64,000 nt of DNA, from the NCBI GenBank assembly GCA_023053685.1, contig JALIGW010000028.1:7749782-7813781 (forward strand), read 5' to 3'. Positions 23,638-35,751 of the stretch are shown here, in pieces (position 1 is the stretch's first letter; the number at the start of each line of letters is the position of its first letter). The notes under the pieces are model-generated. The model did not search any database and was not told the DNA's origin. It saw only the letters and a program-made list of their open reading frames with translations. This DNA is from Diadophis punctatus similis (taxonomy: Eukaryota > Chordata > Lepidosauria > Squamata > Dipsadidae). Made by a program: the position numbers and the translations under genes.

Positions 23638-23693
23638 TATGGAATAAATTGCATTTTGCTGAACAAATGCAGCAAAACGCAATTTATTCCATA
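23638..23693. repeat. Short near-perfect hairpin, 24-bp arms
   Basis: Arms 23638-23661 and 23670-23693 pair with one mismatch around an 8-base loop (AACAAATG). Not part of a recognised element. Confidence 0.85.
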
Positions 23694-24131
23694 AATTGCA
23701 TACCAACGTGTCATTAGCACAATAAATAAATCCAGATACTCACTTTCTAGTTGGGTTTGCACAGCGAATAAATCATAATTGGCAAATTAATCTAATGTAA
23801 TCTAATGTTATAACTCAGAAACCAGGTTTTACATATAAGTGAGTGGGTTTACTAACCTGTTAAGCCTAAGCAAAAGTAAAGAAAACATTATGGCATAGGA
23901 TGTGCAAACTAGAGACACCAAATTTGATCCAAAAATCTAGGTAACAGCAAAGAAATATGGAAAGCTCGGATTTTTGCTTCCTTCTCATAGGTCATTCGGA
24001 ATGGTTTAGGCTAGATGTGATAAACCTAATGTAAACCACGTCCCTACTGGGCTTCCTTGGGCAGATGGTTGGCCACTGTGAGAACCGACTATATTCTTAT
24101 TAAAATATTTAGCATATGACACGGTGTTATA

Positions 24132-24519
24132 CAGGTAGTCCTTGACTTACAACAGTTCATTTAGTGACTGCTCAAAGTTACAACCGCACTGAAAAAAGTG
24201 GCTTATGATCATTGTTCACACTTACCACCTTTGTAGCATCCCTATGATCATGTAATCAAGATTCAGATGCTTGGCAACTGGTTCATACTTATCACTGTTA
24301 CTGTTTCCCAAGGTCATGTGATCCCCTTTTGCAACCTTTTGACAAGCAAAATCAACGGGGAAGCTAGATTCACTTAACAGCCATGTTACCAACTTATCAA
24401 CTGCAGCAATTCACTTAACAAATATAGCAAGAAAGATTGCAATTCACTTAACAAATGTCTCAAATGCCTTAACAACAAAAATTCTGGGCTCAATTGTGGT
24501 CATAAGTCGAGAATCTGTA
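24132..24519 (+). mobile_element. CAGGTAGTCC-family element, copy D
   Basis: CAGGTAGTCCTTGACTTACA at the left, CATAAGTCGAGAATCTGT at the right. Confidence 0.75.
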
Positions 24520-24549
24520 CTAACCAAGCATTTGCCTCTAATGAAATGC

Positions 24550-24960
24550 AAACTTGCACTATGAAGGCCTTAGCCGCCTTTCAAAATTTTTGCAGGTAAG
24601 GGACTACCCTCACTTCAGGAAGTGGATTATTCCAGAACAGGGGAGCTGCTTCTGAACATCCTCTCTACAGCATCTCAAGGAGAGAGGTTACAACCTATTC
24701 TCTTGATCCAGACGTAGTAGGCAGACAGATGCCACTTAGTCCAGAAGACGGTAAGGAGCTAAGGTATAAATTAGCACCTTGGACTCAGAAATGATCCAGC
24801 AATCACTACAATCCCCATAGTACTAATTATTCTGTAATACCACTGTTGACCAACCAATGAATGGCAGCTGAAATTTTTTACATATTAGCTTCCAGCCTAT
24901 CTTCAGGGCAGCCCCATGTAGGAAGATTGACAGTAATCCAACTGCAAAATATACACAAAA
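24550..24960 (-). mobile_element. Old L2/CR1-like LINE fragment
   Basis: GGGCAGCCCCATGTAGGA matches, on the minus strand, the GLPLKS-coding block of the LINEs at 16 and 22 kb. Heavily decayed. Confidence 0.45.
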
Positions 24961-27900
24961 TCAAATGACTTTTTCAACACAAGAGAAATCTGGACTGCTT
25001 GTTCATTTTATCCTTCAGTATAAAATTAATTTCTTTCTTCTTAAAGAAAAAAAATTAACAAAGAACTATCGTATTTCTTCTTTGGAAGGAAAGGCACTAC
25101 CATTCCAACGTGGTCTCAAGACTTTTACTTTCATGTGATAGCAACTGCTTTTCTCTCAGTTACAAAGTGTACAGCAAATTAATATGTGTAAAGTTCTATA
25201 ACTCAATTGAAAAGATCTTTAAAATTATACTCTTCTTCTGTGCTCATTCATCTTTCATTAACACTCAAGACCCTACAAACAACCAAACTTCAGTGAATCC
25301 AGTTCTTATCTAAGCCATTCACCCCTCAACTCTGAAGGGCACAAGAGCCTTGTTAGAGCAAAAAAGTTGGCAATCCAGTTAACTTTAACTTCAAAAATCA
25401 ATTTGAAAGTTTCTTTAATAAAACTCTTAGCAGTTGCAACTATTTCTCCATTACAGTTAACTGAACAGGATCTTTTCCCCAACTGATTATTCACTTCAGC
25501 TGCCTCAAGGAGGGGCCCATCACTAGGAAGCAAACAGGAAAGTTATTACTACTGCACAATAAAAGGCATCAGAATTTGGGTTTTATACAAATTATGTTAG
25601 TCAATGTAAAAAAGGGGAAACTTTAAAAGAGCTTAAGAGTATAAGGATGATATCTGAATGGGAGGTCAGGATGATGCATAACTAGTAGTGATGTTCCAAG
25701 AGATGAGAAGGTATTTATCAGGCGCAAACAACCAGACCCAGATGTACAGAGTTTGAGCTAACTGCTTTATTATGTTCTGGCTACAATACAGGAATCTCTC
25801 CAGTCTGGCAGCCTATTCCTGGGAACAGGTAGAAAAGGCTCCAAGGTACTTGGGGAGTGGGGGGGGGGGTGTTGGACCCAGCCTTTTGCAGTTGTGCAGT
25901 GACTCCAAGCTAGCTCCACGCTTCATCCCTCCTCCTTGCCTGGTTGAATACTTCCCAACAGTATTAGAACAACGATGGCAAATCTCTTGGGCTTGGTGTG
26001 TTCAGAAAATGCCTAATTTGACAGCCCCTTCCTCCAGACAGAAGAGAAACAATTCATAATCAAGAGAAATAAATTAAATTTAAATATAGTATTTAATTAA
26101 TAAATAGTTAATAGTATTTTTTTTTCAAAAAGGCCTATCCCAGGCAATTCCAGGTTGCACAGGCCTGGAAACTTCAAAGAATTGTCTTGTGTGGCCTTGC
26201 AGCCTCCAAAAAAGATCAGGAAAACATACTCTGATTCTTGGGCATTTTTAGAGGCTCCAGAGGCTGGGTGAAAGTAGGGTCCTCTCACATGACTTCCAGA
26301 AAGTCTGGCGCCCTGGCATGGCACCTAGGATATGCGTGTCATAGTTCATCACCAACATATTAGGAACAAATCAGATAAATGTGTCAGTCATAGTTGAATA
26401 AGATGAAGGAGACTAAGCACAATGGCAAGCAATTACAGATAAATAATGGGGTTGGCACTTAGTTAAACAAGGTTCTTCTTAAGAGTACAAGGCTTGGGTT
26501 CTAAAGGGATATTATATTTGCTTCTTTTTTTCCCACTGGAAAGAATTGATAGTCAATATAGGATTTTTGCATTCTGGCAGTTAATTAACATGTTCCAAAC
26601 ACATAAGACAAATAGGCAATTGTTATGGGAAATATAACAACATTCATTTTCCTTGACCAAAGCAGGCAAGTAACAAAGTTGTTCTGTTTGAGCTTACTCT
26701 AACTTCCAATAAGCAATTCCTCTTCCCATCCCTGACAAAAAGCATCTATCTTAATATAAGCAATATCCCACAACTGCTCTTCTCCAATGCATTTTCTGTC
26801 TTCTACAGTAAGCACTAGAGATCATTATTTATTTTAATTGAAATGTCTATGCTTTGTGCATCCACTTTTCAATCATTTGTATAAATGATTCATGTTTTTA
26901 ATCCAAAAACATTTGAACCACCTGTAGAGAGAATGCTACTATGCATGCATGCTTAATATTGTACTTGTATTAAGAACCCAACAAGATCTCTGAAGCTGCA
27001 GGTGAGAATATTATGGTGGGGGAAGGAGGAGACATAGGTGACATTACAAATACAGTCCATCATTATCTCACATTGACTGATTTATTGCAAATTATAGCTT
27101 TGAGTAAAATATCATCAAGCTACAGTAACTGTTTTAAGTCGATTGTATTGCCAAGGAAATGTGTCAGTGCTGCTATTTTAATTAAACTAGGTATGTTTAT
27201 GTTTACCTTTTATTGCTAGGTGTATATAGCATTTTAACTACACTAATGTCAATGGCCCATAGCAGCATATGGCCACTTGTATTTGTAGCTGCACTAGGAT
27301 TATATACATAGAAACCTCAACCATACTTTACTCAGGGAACTCAATTTTCTACTTTCTAAATCATAAATAGTATTGGCACCACATATCAGCACAAAACATG
27401 ATTGCGCAATATGCTGAATCACAAACTATCTGTACAACCTATATTTTGGTTGACATTCACACATCATGGCAGGCCAGTATTACCATCATGGATTACAGTC
27501 AGCACCATATCTAAAATATTCAAAATATTCTTTAATACTTTGACAGAATTTATATAAAATATTATTTGGAGGATTATGTGACTTTCTACTTAAGTCTAGC
27601 ACAGGTTCAGGAAAGGAAAACTGCAAGCCTCAACAAACAGCATGCTGCAAAGCATCTAATTCCTACCCTAACTCATGATCAGAAATGCATTCAATTGTGT
27701 TCAATTATGGATTTTTAAAATTTCCAGAAATGATAATATTACTAAAAGAATTTGGGGGAAGAACCTGAACATTTAGGAAAAATGAAAATATATGCATGGT
27801 TGCTGAATTCTGAGTAATATGTCACCTTTTTATTTTTGGATGTTTAATAGAAGCAGGTAGGCAAAGTTAAAAATGCAAACAAAAGTCCATCAATGTTATG

Positions 27901-29740
27901 ATAAAATGAAAGAAGATATGAAAGTGGGTATTTTCTTCCTCTGCATGAAATACATTAATTTTAGAACACTGAGAAAGGCACAAAGCTTCTAAAAACACAT
28001 TCTGCAACAAGGAAAAGTTGTATAATCACTCTTGTTTTCTGCATATGAAATGCTGGCCTTTCTACATTTTAGATCCTTTTTTTCTTAATTTCATGAATTT
28101 CTAAAAATTGGAGTTCTATTTCTAAAAAGCCAACTTCTCATTCATGTTAGAGAATTCTTTTAGTTGATGTATTTTTAAATACAGCTCAATTTCTTTAACA
28201 TTTAACCATTTTATGAATTCAAAATAAAATATTAATATTTATTTTTATTAAATTTTATGATTTATAAGGGCCACCCATCTCCCTTGGTTGTGTAAAAGGA
28301 TTTCTGAGAAATACTCTTTTCCCTTGTGCTTTTCATACCTTTAATACCTCCTGTATTCAAAAAATTCAAAAAGGCAAAACAGTATATTTGAAAAAGGAAT
28401 AAGTCAACCAAAATCCTATATGTAACTGGAAAGGTAACAAGTGTAATAATGAATTAACACATTTCCTTTTCACTATTCTCAAAAGCCATTCAGGTTTTGA
28501 GGAAAAAACATCAGTGTTTTGTTAATTGGATAGTTAAACATAATCACAAACGTTTGGTATGCTTTCTTGGGAAAATAGGAGTAAAGTATGTTGGATATTT
28601 CACTGTCTTGAATTAGTTCTAAAAATAATAAAGACAGGATATAAATAATCAATAAAAATAAATAAATATGCATTGATATGTGACCAATGTACATGTCAAT
28701 CATGTAGAAGAATATCTAGTTAAAGAATAACACTCTGGTGATAAATACGTCTTACACACAGATTTTTTTAATTATCATATAAAACATCACACCCCAAACA
28801 ACATTTCTAATTCAACATCACTAAATAAGGTGCTTCAGTGCTTAATCAAAATAAAATTGATTTTACATTATGAAGGATATTATTAAAGCAAATAAATATT
28901 TTATTATGTCTGTGGAAGACTTGGGAAACAATTCAGAAAATGTGCTTTGGAGAACATGGGAACAAAAACTTGAATACCTTTTTGTAATTCTATGCATCTT
29001 TTTTTGAGTTCACAGTGCTGAGTTTGCACTCTGGGCATTCTGAATCACCTTTTTCCAAATAATTTCTCAAGTGCAGCTTTACTAATTGTACCTCACATTT
29101 CACAGTCTCAACTCAAATTTGTTTAAAGATCAGAAACACTCAAGTCCTGCAAATCAACTTACCACAAGAATGTATCTGATATGCAGACCATGCATGCAAG
29201 AAGGGGTTAAAAAGTGAGCACCTCTACTCTGCTATATGTTTCACTGCAGCGTTTGGTCAACTCGTACATTTAATCAGAAAAATTATACAAAGTCTAATTC
29301 CGAGGGGCAAAATTGCTAGCCATTAAAGATCTATTAGTTTGGAGAAAACATTAAAGACCAGACCTTTGGCACAGCAATCAATGCCAAAAGCCACTAAAGC
29401 ATCATCTACTCGTGTGATAGATTCCATGAAGAAGCACTTTTTAAATGTATCCTGGTTAAGAGAGAGATATATATAAATACGGATATATTTTTCTGATTAA
29501 GGTGACAAAGATGTACATTGACACTCCATGCTCTTGGATTTTTATCCTTGATAAACGGTCATACCTGGATCTCAGATTCATTCAGCATACCAACATGAAT
29601 CTCTCCCAAGTATTCCCACAACTAGAAATCCCGTATCTCAGAGAAAGGCACTGATCAGGCCGGGCGGCTTCCTTGATTTCGACTGCCAGGCATTGAGCAA
29701 GCAAGGTGAGCACGTGTGACCGTAGACTGGGTGTGACCAA
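24961..29740. other. INO80 intron 1, mostly unique AT-rich sequence
   Basis: Apart from a tentative LTR-like block at 25.7-26.0 kb I recognise no repeat, exon or RNA gene. 23.1-24.1 kb holds only the hairpin listed separately. Confidence 0.6.
25680..25975 (-). repeat. Possible LTR-like repeat
   Basis: On the minus strand it could run from TGTTGGGAAG to CTTGGAACA with an AATAAAGC polyadenylation-like motif inside. No target duplication could be matched, so this is tentative. Confidence 0.25.
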
Positions 29741-29741
29741 C

Positions 29742-29774
29742 ACACAAACACACACACACACACACACACACACT
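29742..29774 (+). repeat. (CA)n microsatellite
   Basis: About 16 CA units, one interrupted, just downstream of the INO80 promoter island in intron 1. Confidence 0.95.
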
Positions 29775-29929
29775 CCACACACCGCATGCTGCCCGAGGCC
29801 AGAAGGTAGCGAAGCATCGCCTGAGGAGCCTCCCTCGCCCTGCAGAAGCCTTTGGGGGGGAAAGGGGAGACCCCCGGAGTATAGGACCCTCCCCACTAGC
29901 GGGTCGTCCCCCCCACAAGGCAACATCCT

Positions 29930-30650
29930 GTCCCTTTAAGAGTAGGCCCGGCCGCCGGGGCGACTGCCGGGGGACTGCGAAGGAGTGGTCGGACGGGGGC
30001 TGATCCCGCGGCCTGGTCTAACGGGTCCCCGCTTTGCTGCCACCTGCCCCGGGCCCGCGAATCACGGCGTCTCACCTGCGTGCGTAGCTCGGCTTAGGCC
30101 GAGAGTAGGTCTTGAGTTGTCCGCCCCGCTTTTCCCACCCGGCCTCTCGCCCCTTGCTGCGTTGGCGCTGCCTGTGTCCTGCCGCGGCGCCCTCGACTTC
30201 TGCTTCGACAAGATGGCGGCCGCGCTATTGCTGCTGAGGAGGCGGCGGCTGCGGGCGCTGGGACGGCGGCGGCGGCCACTTTCGCTCACTGAGAGGAGAG
30301 GAGCAGGGACACGGGGAGCCATGGCGGGGGGGAGGAGAGGCGCCATAGCCAGGCCAGAATAATCGAAAGCGGCACCCCCAGCTAGTGCTCTGAGCACAGA
30401 CACACCGACATTCCCCAATGGGCTTCGCCGCAACTTTCATGCGGACCTTAAGTTCATATCCCGTGCTCGGTTCCCGTACAGAACCCAAAAGAAGTAATCC
30501 AGAAACGATTCGCTTATCACTCGATTGGTTGAGTCTGAGAGTGACGGAAATTGCCGAGTGCTTTCGGCTCCCAGAAACTAGCGTGAGTTAGCAGTTCTCG
30601 CGCGAAGCTCATGGAAAGAGTCGCGAGACTGCTATTCCAACGGGACTTCC
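29930..30650. promoter_or_regulatory. CpG-island promoter of INO80
   Basis: GC- and CpG-rich block in AT-rich surroundings, at the 5' end of INO80. It has no clear TATA box. An inverted CCAAT motif (GATTGGTT, around 30522-30530) fits NF-Y, and CAAGATGGCGGC at 30209-30220 is a good match to the YY1 consensus. Reading frames through the block are GC-driven (arginine, alanine and proline runs) and not gene-like. The transcription start is inferred, not seen. Confidence 0.7.
30076..30480 (-). other. INO80: Probable INO80 non-coding first exon
   Basis: A strong minus-strand donor (CAG then GTGAGA) ends at 30076 inside the CpG island, 16 kb upstream of the start-codon exon. That exon has its own acceptor before the ATG, so a non-coding 5' exon must exist upstream. 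The upper bound is a guess from the extent of the GC-rich region. A different donor in the island is possible. Confidence 0.45.
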
Positions 30651-31065
30651 CTGGAAGTGACGTATTGTTTCTCCTAATCTTAGTTAGGCATAGAAAGTAG
30701 TTGCGGGCCCAGGTAGGCCTCAACTTTGATTAGGATAATTAGGTATCCAGTTATGTGGACAGTAGGCTTATGAACACCTTCAAAAACCTTCACCACCCTT
30801 TCAGATACGTGAAAATCGGGCCTTTTTCCTAGCGTTGTCCCTTGCCAATGGCTGTAGATGGCTACTTTAGAACTTAAATGTGTGGGAAAACACACCTGGC
30901 ATGCTTTAAATTTGGGTTTTTTTTACACTGTTCCAATTCAGCATTAAGATGATTTTTTTTAAGAATTGGTGAAAACTGCAATATTATTTTCATTTTAAGG
31001 ATTCCAGCGGAGACTCTCTAAAGTAGTTTTGGGGATTTGTTGGATGTATTCAAGTCAGCCTTGAC

Positions 31066-31434
31066 TAGATGGTCCTCAACTTACAACAGTTCATTTAGTG
31101 ACCGTTCAACGTTACAACGGCACTGAAAAAAGTGACATGACTGTTTTTCAGAGTTATCTTTGTAGCATCCCCATGATCATGTGATCAAAATTCAGATGCT
31201 TGGCAACTGACTTATGATTATTGTAGCGTCCCAGAGTCATGTGATCATTTTCTCAACCTTCTGACAAGCAAAGTCAATGGGGAAGCCAGACTCACTTAAC
31301 AACCGAGTTACTAACTTAGCAACTACAGTGATTCACTTAACAACTGTGGCAAGAAATGTTGTAAAATGGGACAAGACACAGTTAACAAAATAAATGTTGG
31401 GCTCAATTGTGGTCGTAAGTCTAGGATTACCTGT
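31066..31434 (+). mobile_element. CAGGTAGTCC-family element, copy E
   Basis: Left TAGATGGTCCTCAACTTACA, right GTCTAGGATTACCTGT. Lies just upstream of INO80 in the intergenic region. Confidence 0.75.
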
Positions 31435-31887
31435 ATTGGCATCTGCTTGGATAAGTCCCTGCAGCTTTCTGGGTAATATTTTCAGAAATGATTTGCTATT
31501 GCCTTTTCTGGACAGAGACAAAGTGATTGGAGTAAAGTCACCTAGGTGACTGAGGTGAACTAACACTTCAAAGTATCCCAATTTCTAGTTAGTACCAAAT
31601 TGGCTGTCTGGTTTTGCCTTCGATGTGTCGTAATCATCATATGCCTTGGAACTAATAAGGGCTATATCATTACAGGAAAGATATGAATAAATCCCAAATT
31701 ACTGATGTGCCATAAAATTGATGTCAGTAGGTAGACCCTTCTCCATGATACTTGGTCTGCAACTGGGGGCCTTGGGTCTTTCAAAAGTGCAATCATTGCC
31801 TTTATAATCAAGTTTATCTGCCTTGATGCTGTCTTCCTTCTGTCTTTCATATTATAGATTTCTCAAGAGAGCTAGTTTTAATGAATT

Positions 31888-31960
31888 ACAGAATAAGAGA
31901 ATTGGAAGGAACACTGGAGATCTCTTAGTCCAATACCCTGCTTAAACAGGGGCAGGTTGC
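31888..31960 (-). mobile_element. CR1 LINE 3' tail
   Basis: GAATTGGAAGGAACACTGGA with a following AGTCCAATACCCTGC block, the CR1 3' end again. Confidence 0.6.
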
Positions 31961-32044
31961 TCTTACCTTGCTATCAGTGCGCTGCATGCGCATTGCCATG
32001 TTTTGCACACGCGCTCGCTACACGTGCGCGCCCCCTCGCGCGAT

Positions 32045-32600
32045 TTTGAGTTTCATTACTAGACCCTGCAAATAATTTAGTTTCAGGTATCAGAAAGCTC
32101 AATAGCTTAATCAGATTGATGTTTTTCTCATCGGTTATGTCAATTTGAACTTGACCATAAAACTCAATGATTTCCTTTTCTTTTGCATCAGGGGTTAGAG
32201 CAGGGGTGTCAAAATCCAGGCCCGCGGGCTGGATTCCGCCCGCGGAGTGTTTAAATCCTGCCCACAGGGCCGGCCTGGAAATAGCAAAGGACGCTGTGCC
32301 TCTGGCAGCCAAAATGGGGCGTGGGGGGGTACATGCGGCCCCCTGGCGCCCCATTTTTGGCCTCAACGGCCTTCTGCAGCACTCTGCTGGCAAAAACAGG
32401 GCACGAGGTGTCCGTCCCGTCTCCCCCCCCCCCCGACTGGCCCGCGGAGAACTACAATGCTGATCCAGCCCTCAAAGAAATCCATTTTGATACCCCTGGG
32501 TTAGAGCATAAACATGAATAATTGTCACGTTAGACGACTGTCTTGAAGTCTAATTGATCATTGGTCATTGATTGCATTGTAGCTAAAAACTGTTCCTGCT
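32045..32600 (-). mobile_element. RTE-BovB endonuclease fragment, split by a hAT
   Basis: Minus-strand TPDAKEKEIIEFYGQVQIDI resembles the BovB endonuclease block around EIEQFYGQVQ. A hAT (32201-32498) interrupts it. Confidence 0.55.
32201..32498. mobile_element. hAT MITE, 298 bp
   Basis: CAGGGGTGTCAAAATCC / TTTTGATACCCCTG termini, 8-bp duplications GGTTAGAG at 32193-32200 and 32499-32506, perfect. Confidence 0.85.
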
Positions 32601-32839
32601 ACAAGTAGTCCTCATTTAGTGAATATAGTTGGGGCTGGCAATGATAATTAAATAATGAGGTTGGCCAAATGAAAGCACTTCTGTGCTTATGATCTTTCTT
32701 CTGATTTTCTTTGCTTTATAGACTTGCAGAGGTTTTTAAATTTGAGGATGGGTTGCAAGTTATTTTTTCATCACTATTGTAATGCAAAGTCACTGTATAA
32801 GTTGCTAAATAAACAATCTATATTATTTCCTTACTATGA

Positions 32840-33420
32840 AAGGGATTATCTGGACCCCTTTCAATCAGGATTCAGGCCCGGTTACAGTGGTGGGTTCCTG
32901 CCGGAGCTGTCCAGTGCGTAGCTCCAGTAGGGAGCAGCCAATTGCACAATTTGCGCGCAACCGCTCCGGAGCCATCTTTGCCGGTCCATCGCGCGTGTCG
33001 CCATCTTTTTCTGAGAATTTTTGGGCAATTTTTCTTCTGCGCGTGCCGGAAGCAAAATCGCGCCAAAATCTCATGAGGGGACCCGCGCGTGCACGAGATT
33101 TTGCTTCCGCGCATGCACAGAAGCAAAATCACGCAAGGGGGGCGCGCCCGAAACGTGGAGATGCGTGCACAGGCACCGGTAAGCGAGCAACCCGCCCCTG
33201 CCCGGTTACATTCTTGTTGTTCGCTGGCGAAAGCAGGATGGGAGTAGCAGTAGTGCAATCATCCTTGCTCTCCTTGACCTCTCAGCAGCCTTTGATACCA
33301 TCAACCCTGGTACCCTTTTGTGCTGGCTACGGGGTCTGCAGCTGGGCAACACAGTCTTGCACTGGTTTGGCTCCTTTCTCCAAGACTGGTCCCAATTGGT
33401 GTTAATAGGGAGTGAGAGAT
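32840..33420 (+). mobile_element. L2/CR1-like LINE RT fragment, split by a hAT
   Basis: LDPFQSGFRPGY before and DLSAAFDTINPGTLLCWLRG after the hAT at 32885-33200 give one reverse transcriptase reading. It includes the conserved SAAFDT block. Confidence 0.7.
32885..33200. mobile_element. hAT MITE, 316 bp
   Basis: CAGTGGTGGGTTCC / AACCCGCCCCTG termini, perfect 8-bp duplication CCCGGTTA at 32877-32884 and 33201-33208. CpG-rich interior. Confidence 0.82.
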
Positions 33421-33657
33421 CCAGCTTTCTTAAGAGAGAAACTGCACACAATAACACATAGATCCATTGCACTATTCCCCTTGGAAATAAGCAATTTTAT
33501 TACTACATCCATTCTATACAAAGACTTTAACAACAAACCTAAAGTTTTATTTTAAACTGAACATTCAAATTGTTTTACTGAAGGGGGAAAAATCTCAAAA
33601 TAGTGTCATGTTTTCTGAAAAATTAGAATAGATTATAGAAAGAAGATTAATATGATA

Positions 33658-35531
33658 CTGTGTTTCCCTGAAAATAAGACAGGGCCTTATATTTTTTTGA
33701 ACCCCGAAATATGGCCTTGGCCTTATTATCAGGGGGGGCTTATTATTTTGGGGTTGCAGTAGGCACCGAGCGTGGGACTAGATGTCCCTTTTGCCGCCGC
33801 CTCCCCTCCGTTTTTGGCGCTGGTGGGCCGTGAGACACGCGTCTTACTGGAGTTTGGCAGCTCCGTGGTCTCTTGGCTGGTCTGTTTAGGGAAAAAAACC
33901 TTGCACAGTACAGAAACTCTTCTCGCGAGGGCGAGCAATTAACAACTTCTCGCAGCGAAAAGTGTTTCTGTAGTGTGAAAGGTTTTTTCCCTAAACAGAC
34001 CAGCCGAGAGAAACCACGGAGCTGCCAAACTCCAGTAAGGCGTGCGTCTCATGGTGGTGCTCAGTTTGGGGGTTTTGGGCAGGGGATGGGGCAGGGCCGG
34101 CCGCGAGACGCGCATCAACACCTTGCACAGTACAGATCTCCGCTTGGGCCGAATCCCCTCAGCCTCGCCGCCACCAGGCAGCGTGAGTGAACGGCCGTGC
34201 CCTTGCAAACGGAAGGCAAAGCCAAGCCAATGATCCCCGCCGGCAGCAGAGAAGTAGCTAGAAAGGCGGCATCTGAGGGTGCCCAGCTCGAGCAGCAGAA
34301 CAGGCTCCATGCGCGCCTGTGCAACTGAGGAAAAGTGAGCGAAGCAGGTTAAGGGGGCGGTGGGGGGAGCCCAGCTCTGCTCAGTATCCCACTGGAAAGT
34401 TTCAGATCCCCTTCTGGTTCTTCCCTCCGCCGTTGCTAGAGGTAGCTGAGAAGGCAGCATCCGCGATCCTCGTCGCTGGAAGCAGCACCAGCAGCGGCAT
34501 CTTCCCTGCCTTGAGTCAGCCACTCAAGTGCACTGTCCGCCCACGCCGTGCCTGCCTTTGAGCGGAGTTCCCGGGAAGGCAGCCGAGCAAATTCCTGCGT
34601 GGCACTTTCCTGCATGGAAATTGCCCCGGCTCAACCTTGGCCCGCCGTTCGATTCCCGGGTAACTTTCCCAACTGAGCACCTGAGTCCTCACCCCGCCGG
34701 CAATACGCATGGGAGGCATGGAGGTGATCTTCTTGCCAGGGAGGGGACCGGTAGCAGCTTCAGCGGCTGCGGCTTCTGTGGCAGCGGGCACAGCAGTGGC
34801 ATTTCCAAAAGCAGCTTGGGAAAACCTAAAAACCCGGGCAACTTGTCGCTTGTGCTCTCTCTCTCTCTCTCCCGGCCAAAAGAGCGCTCACTGCAAAAAA
34901 AGCGGCTCCCGGCAGGGAGAGAGAGCGAGCACAAGCGAGAGGCGGGCATGCACAGGCAGTTTTACCAACTCCCTCTGCTGCGGCATTGCGCACCTCCCCA
35001 CGGGACTGGCTCGCCTCATCTGGGCTCTGCCTCCGGCGGCATTTTGAAATGCGTTTCTACCTGCGAGGAGGTGAGTCAGGGATCGAGGCTCTGGAGGGGG
35101 GGAGAGCCCCGGCCTCCCCATCCACCAGCGTGACGCGGAAGGGCCCTTCCAGCCGCCCATCCTGGGATCCGCCTCCCTGCACCTCTGGCTCGATGGGCGA
35201 CTCTCAGCGGGCTACATAGCGGGGCCCTCTCGCTGCCTTGGCTCTTTCTCGCCACGACACGCCGCTGGGCACGAGTTCAATCTCTTGGTGAGTTGCTGCT
35301 GCTTCCGCCGCCTTCTCTCTCTCCAAGGAAAGGGTGGGGGGCTTGGAACAAATGCACAAGACCGGGCGGTGAGCAATGTGCCTCGGTAAGGGTGTGTAGG
35401 GTGTGTGTCCTCCCTTTTCCCGGAAAGTAGTTGGGGGGCCTTATTTGGGGGGGGGGCTTATTTCAACGCATGTCCTGAAAAGCCCTGTTGGGCTTATTAT
35501 CAGGACATGTCTTATTATAGGGGAAACACGG
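33658..35531. mobile_element. TA-flanked inverted-repeat element, 1.87 kb, GC-rich interior
   Basis: Ends CTGTGTTTCCCTGAAAATAA and GGGGAAACACGG with TA on both sides (33656-33657 and 35532-35533), like Tc1/mariner-type insertion. The same termini bound the 135-bp elements at 36695 and 46680. Inside, arms 33830-33916 and 33964-34051 form an inverted repeat, followed by about 1.3 kb of CpG-rich sequence without a convincing reading frame. No transposase seen. Confidence 0.75.
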
Positions 35532-35534
35532 TAT

Positions 35535-35692
35535 CTATGGAGATTCTCAGTCATCCAGGTCATGGTTGTCCCAAAGGTGTTTTTTTCAAGGGGCAACTAG
35601 ACTTTGTTTTTTCTTTGAAGATGTTTAGCTTCTCATCCAAGAAGCTTCTCAGAGCTGAAGAAGAGCTGCTGCCTCATTTTTTTTTCTAGAGA
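35535..35692 (-). repeat. Penelope-like 3' end fragment (tentative)
   Basis: The stretch GATGTTTAGCTTCTCATCCA followed by AGAAGCTTCTCAG is a repeat end I associate with reptile Penelope-like elements. Family is uncertain. Confidence 0.35.
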
Positions 35693-35751
35693 AAAACTGA
35701 ACTTTCTTTGTGGTTATTTTCCCCTTTGTTTTAGTCTCTTCCAATGTCAGT

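Noticed and set aside
29985..30488. Open frames on both strands of the INO80 CpG island
   Set aside because: Arginine, alanine and proline runs with no homology; explained by GC content and few stop codons.
32604..32700. Possible left end of the same family (AAGTAGTCCTCATTTAGTG)
   Set aside because: Only a short match; the remaining sequence is unlike the other copies.
34319..35219. Frames of 80-200 codons in the 33.7-35.5 kb element
   Set aside because: Several overlapping frames of equal length, Pro/Arg/Ser-rich, none with a recognisable domain. Kept only as possible captured sequence.
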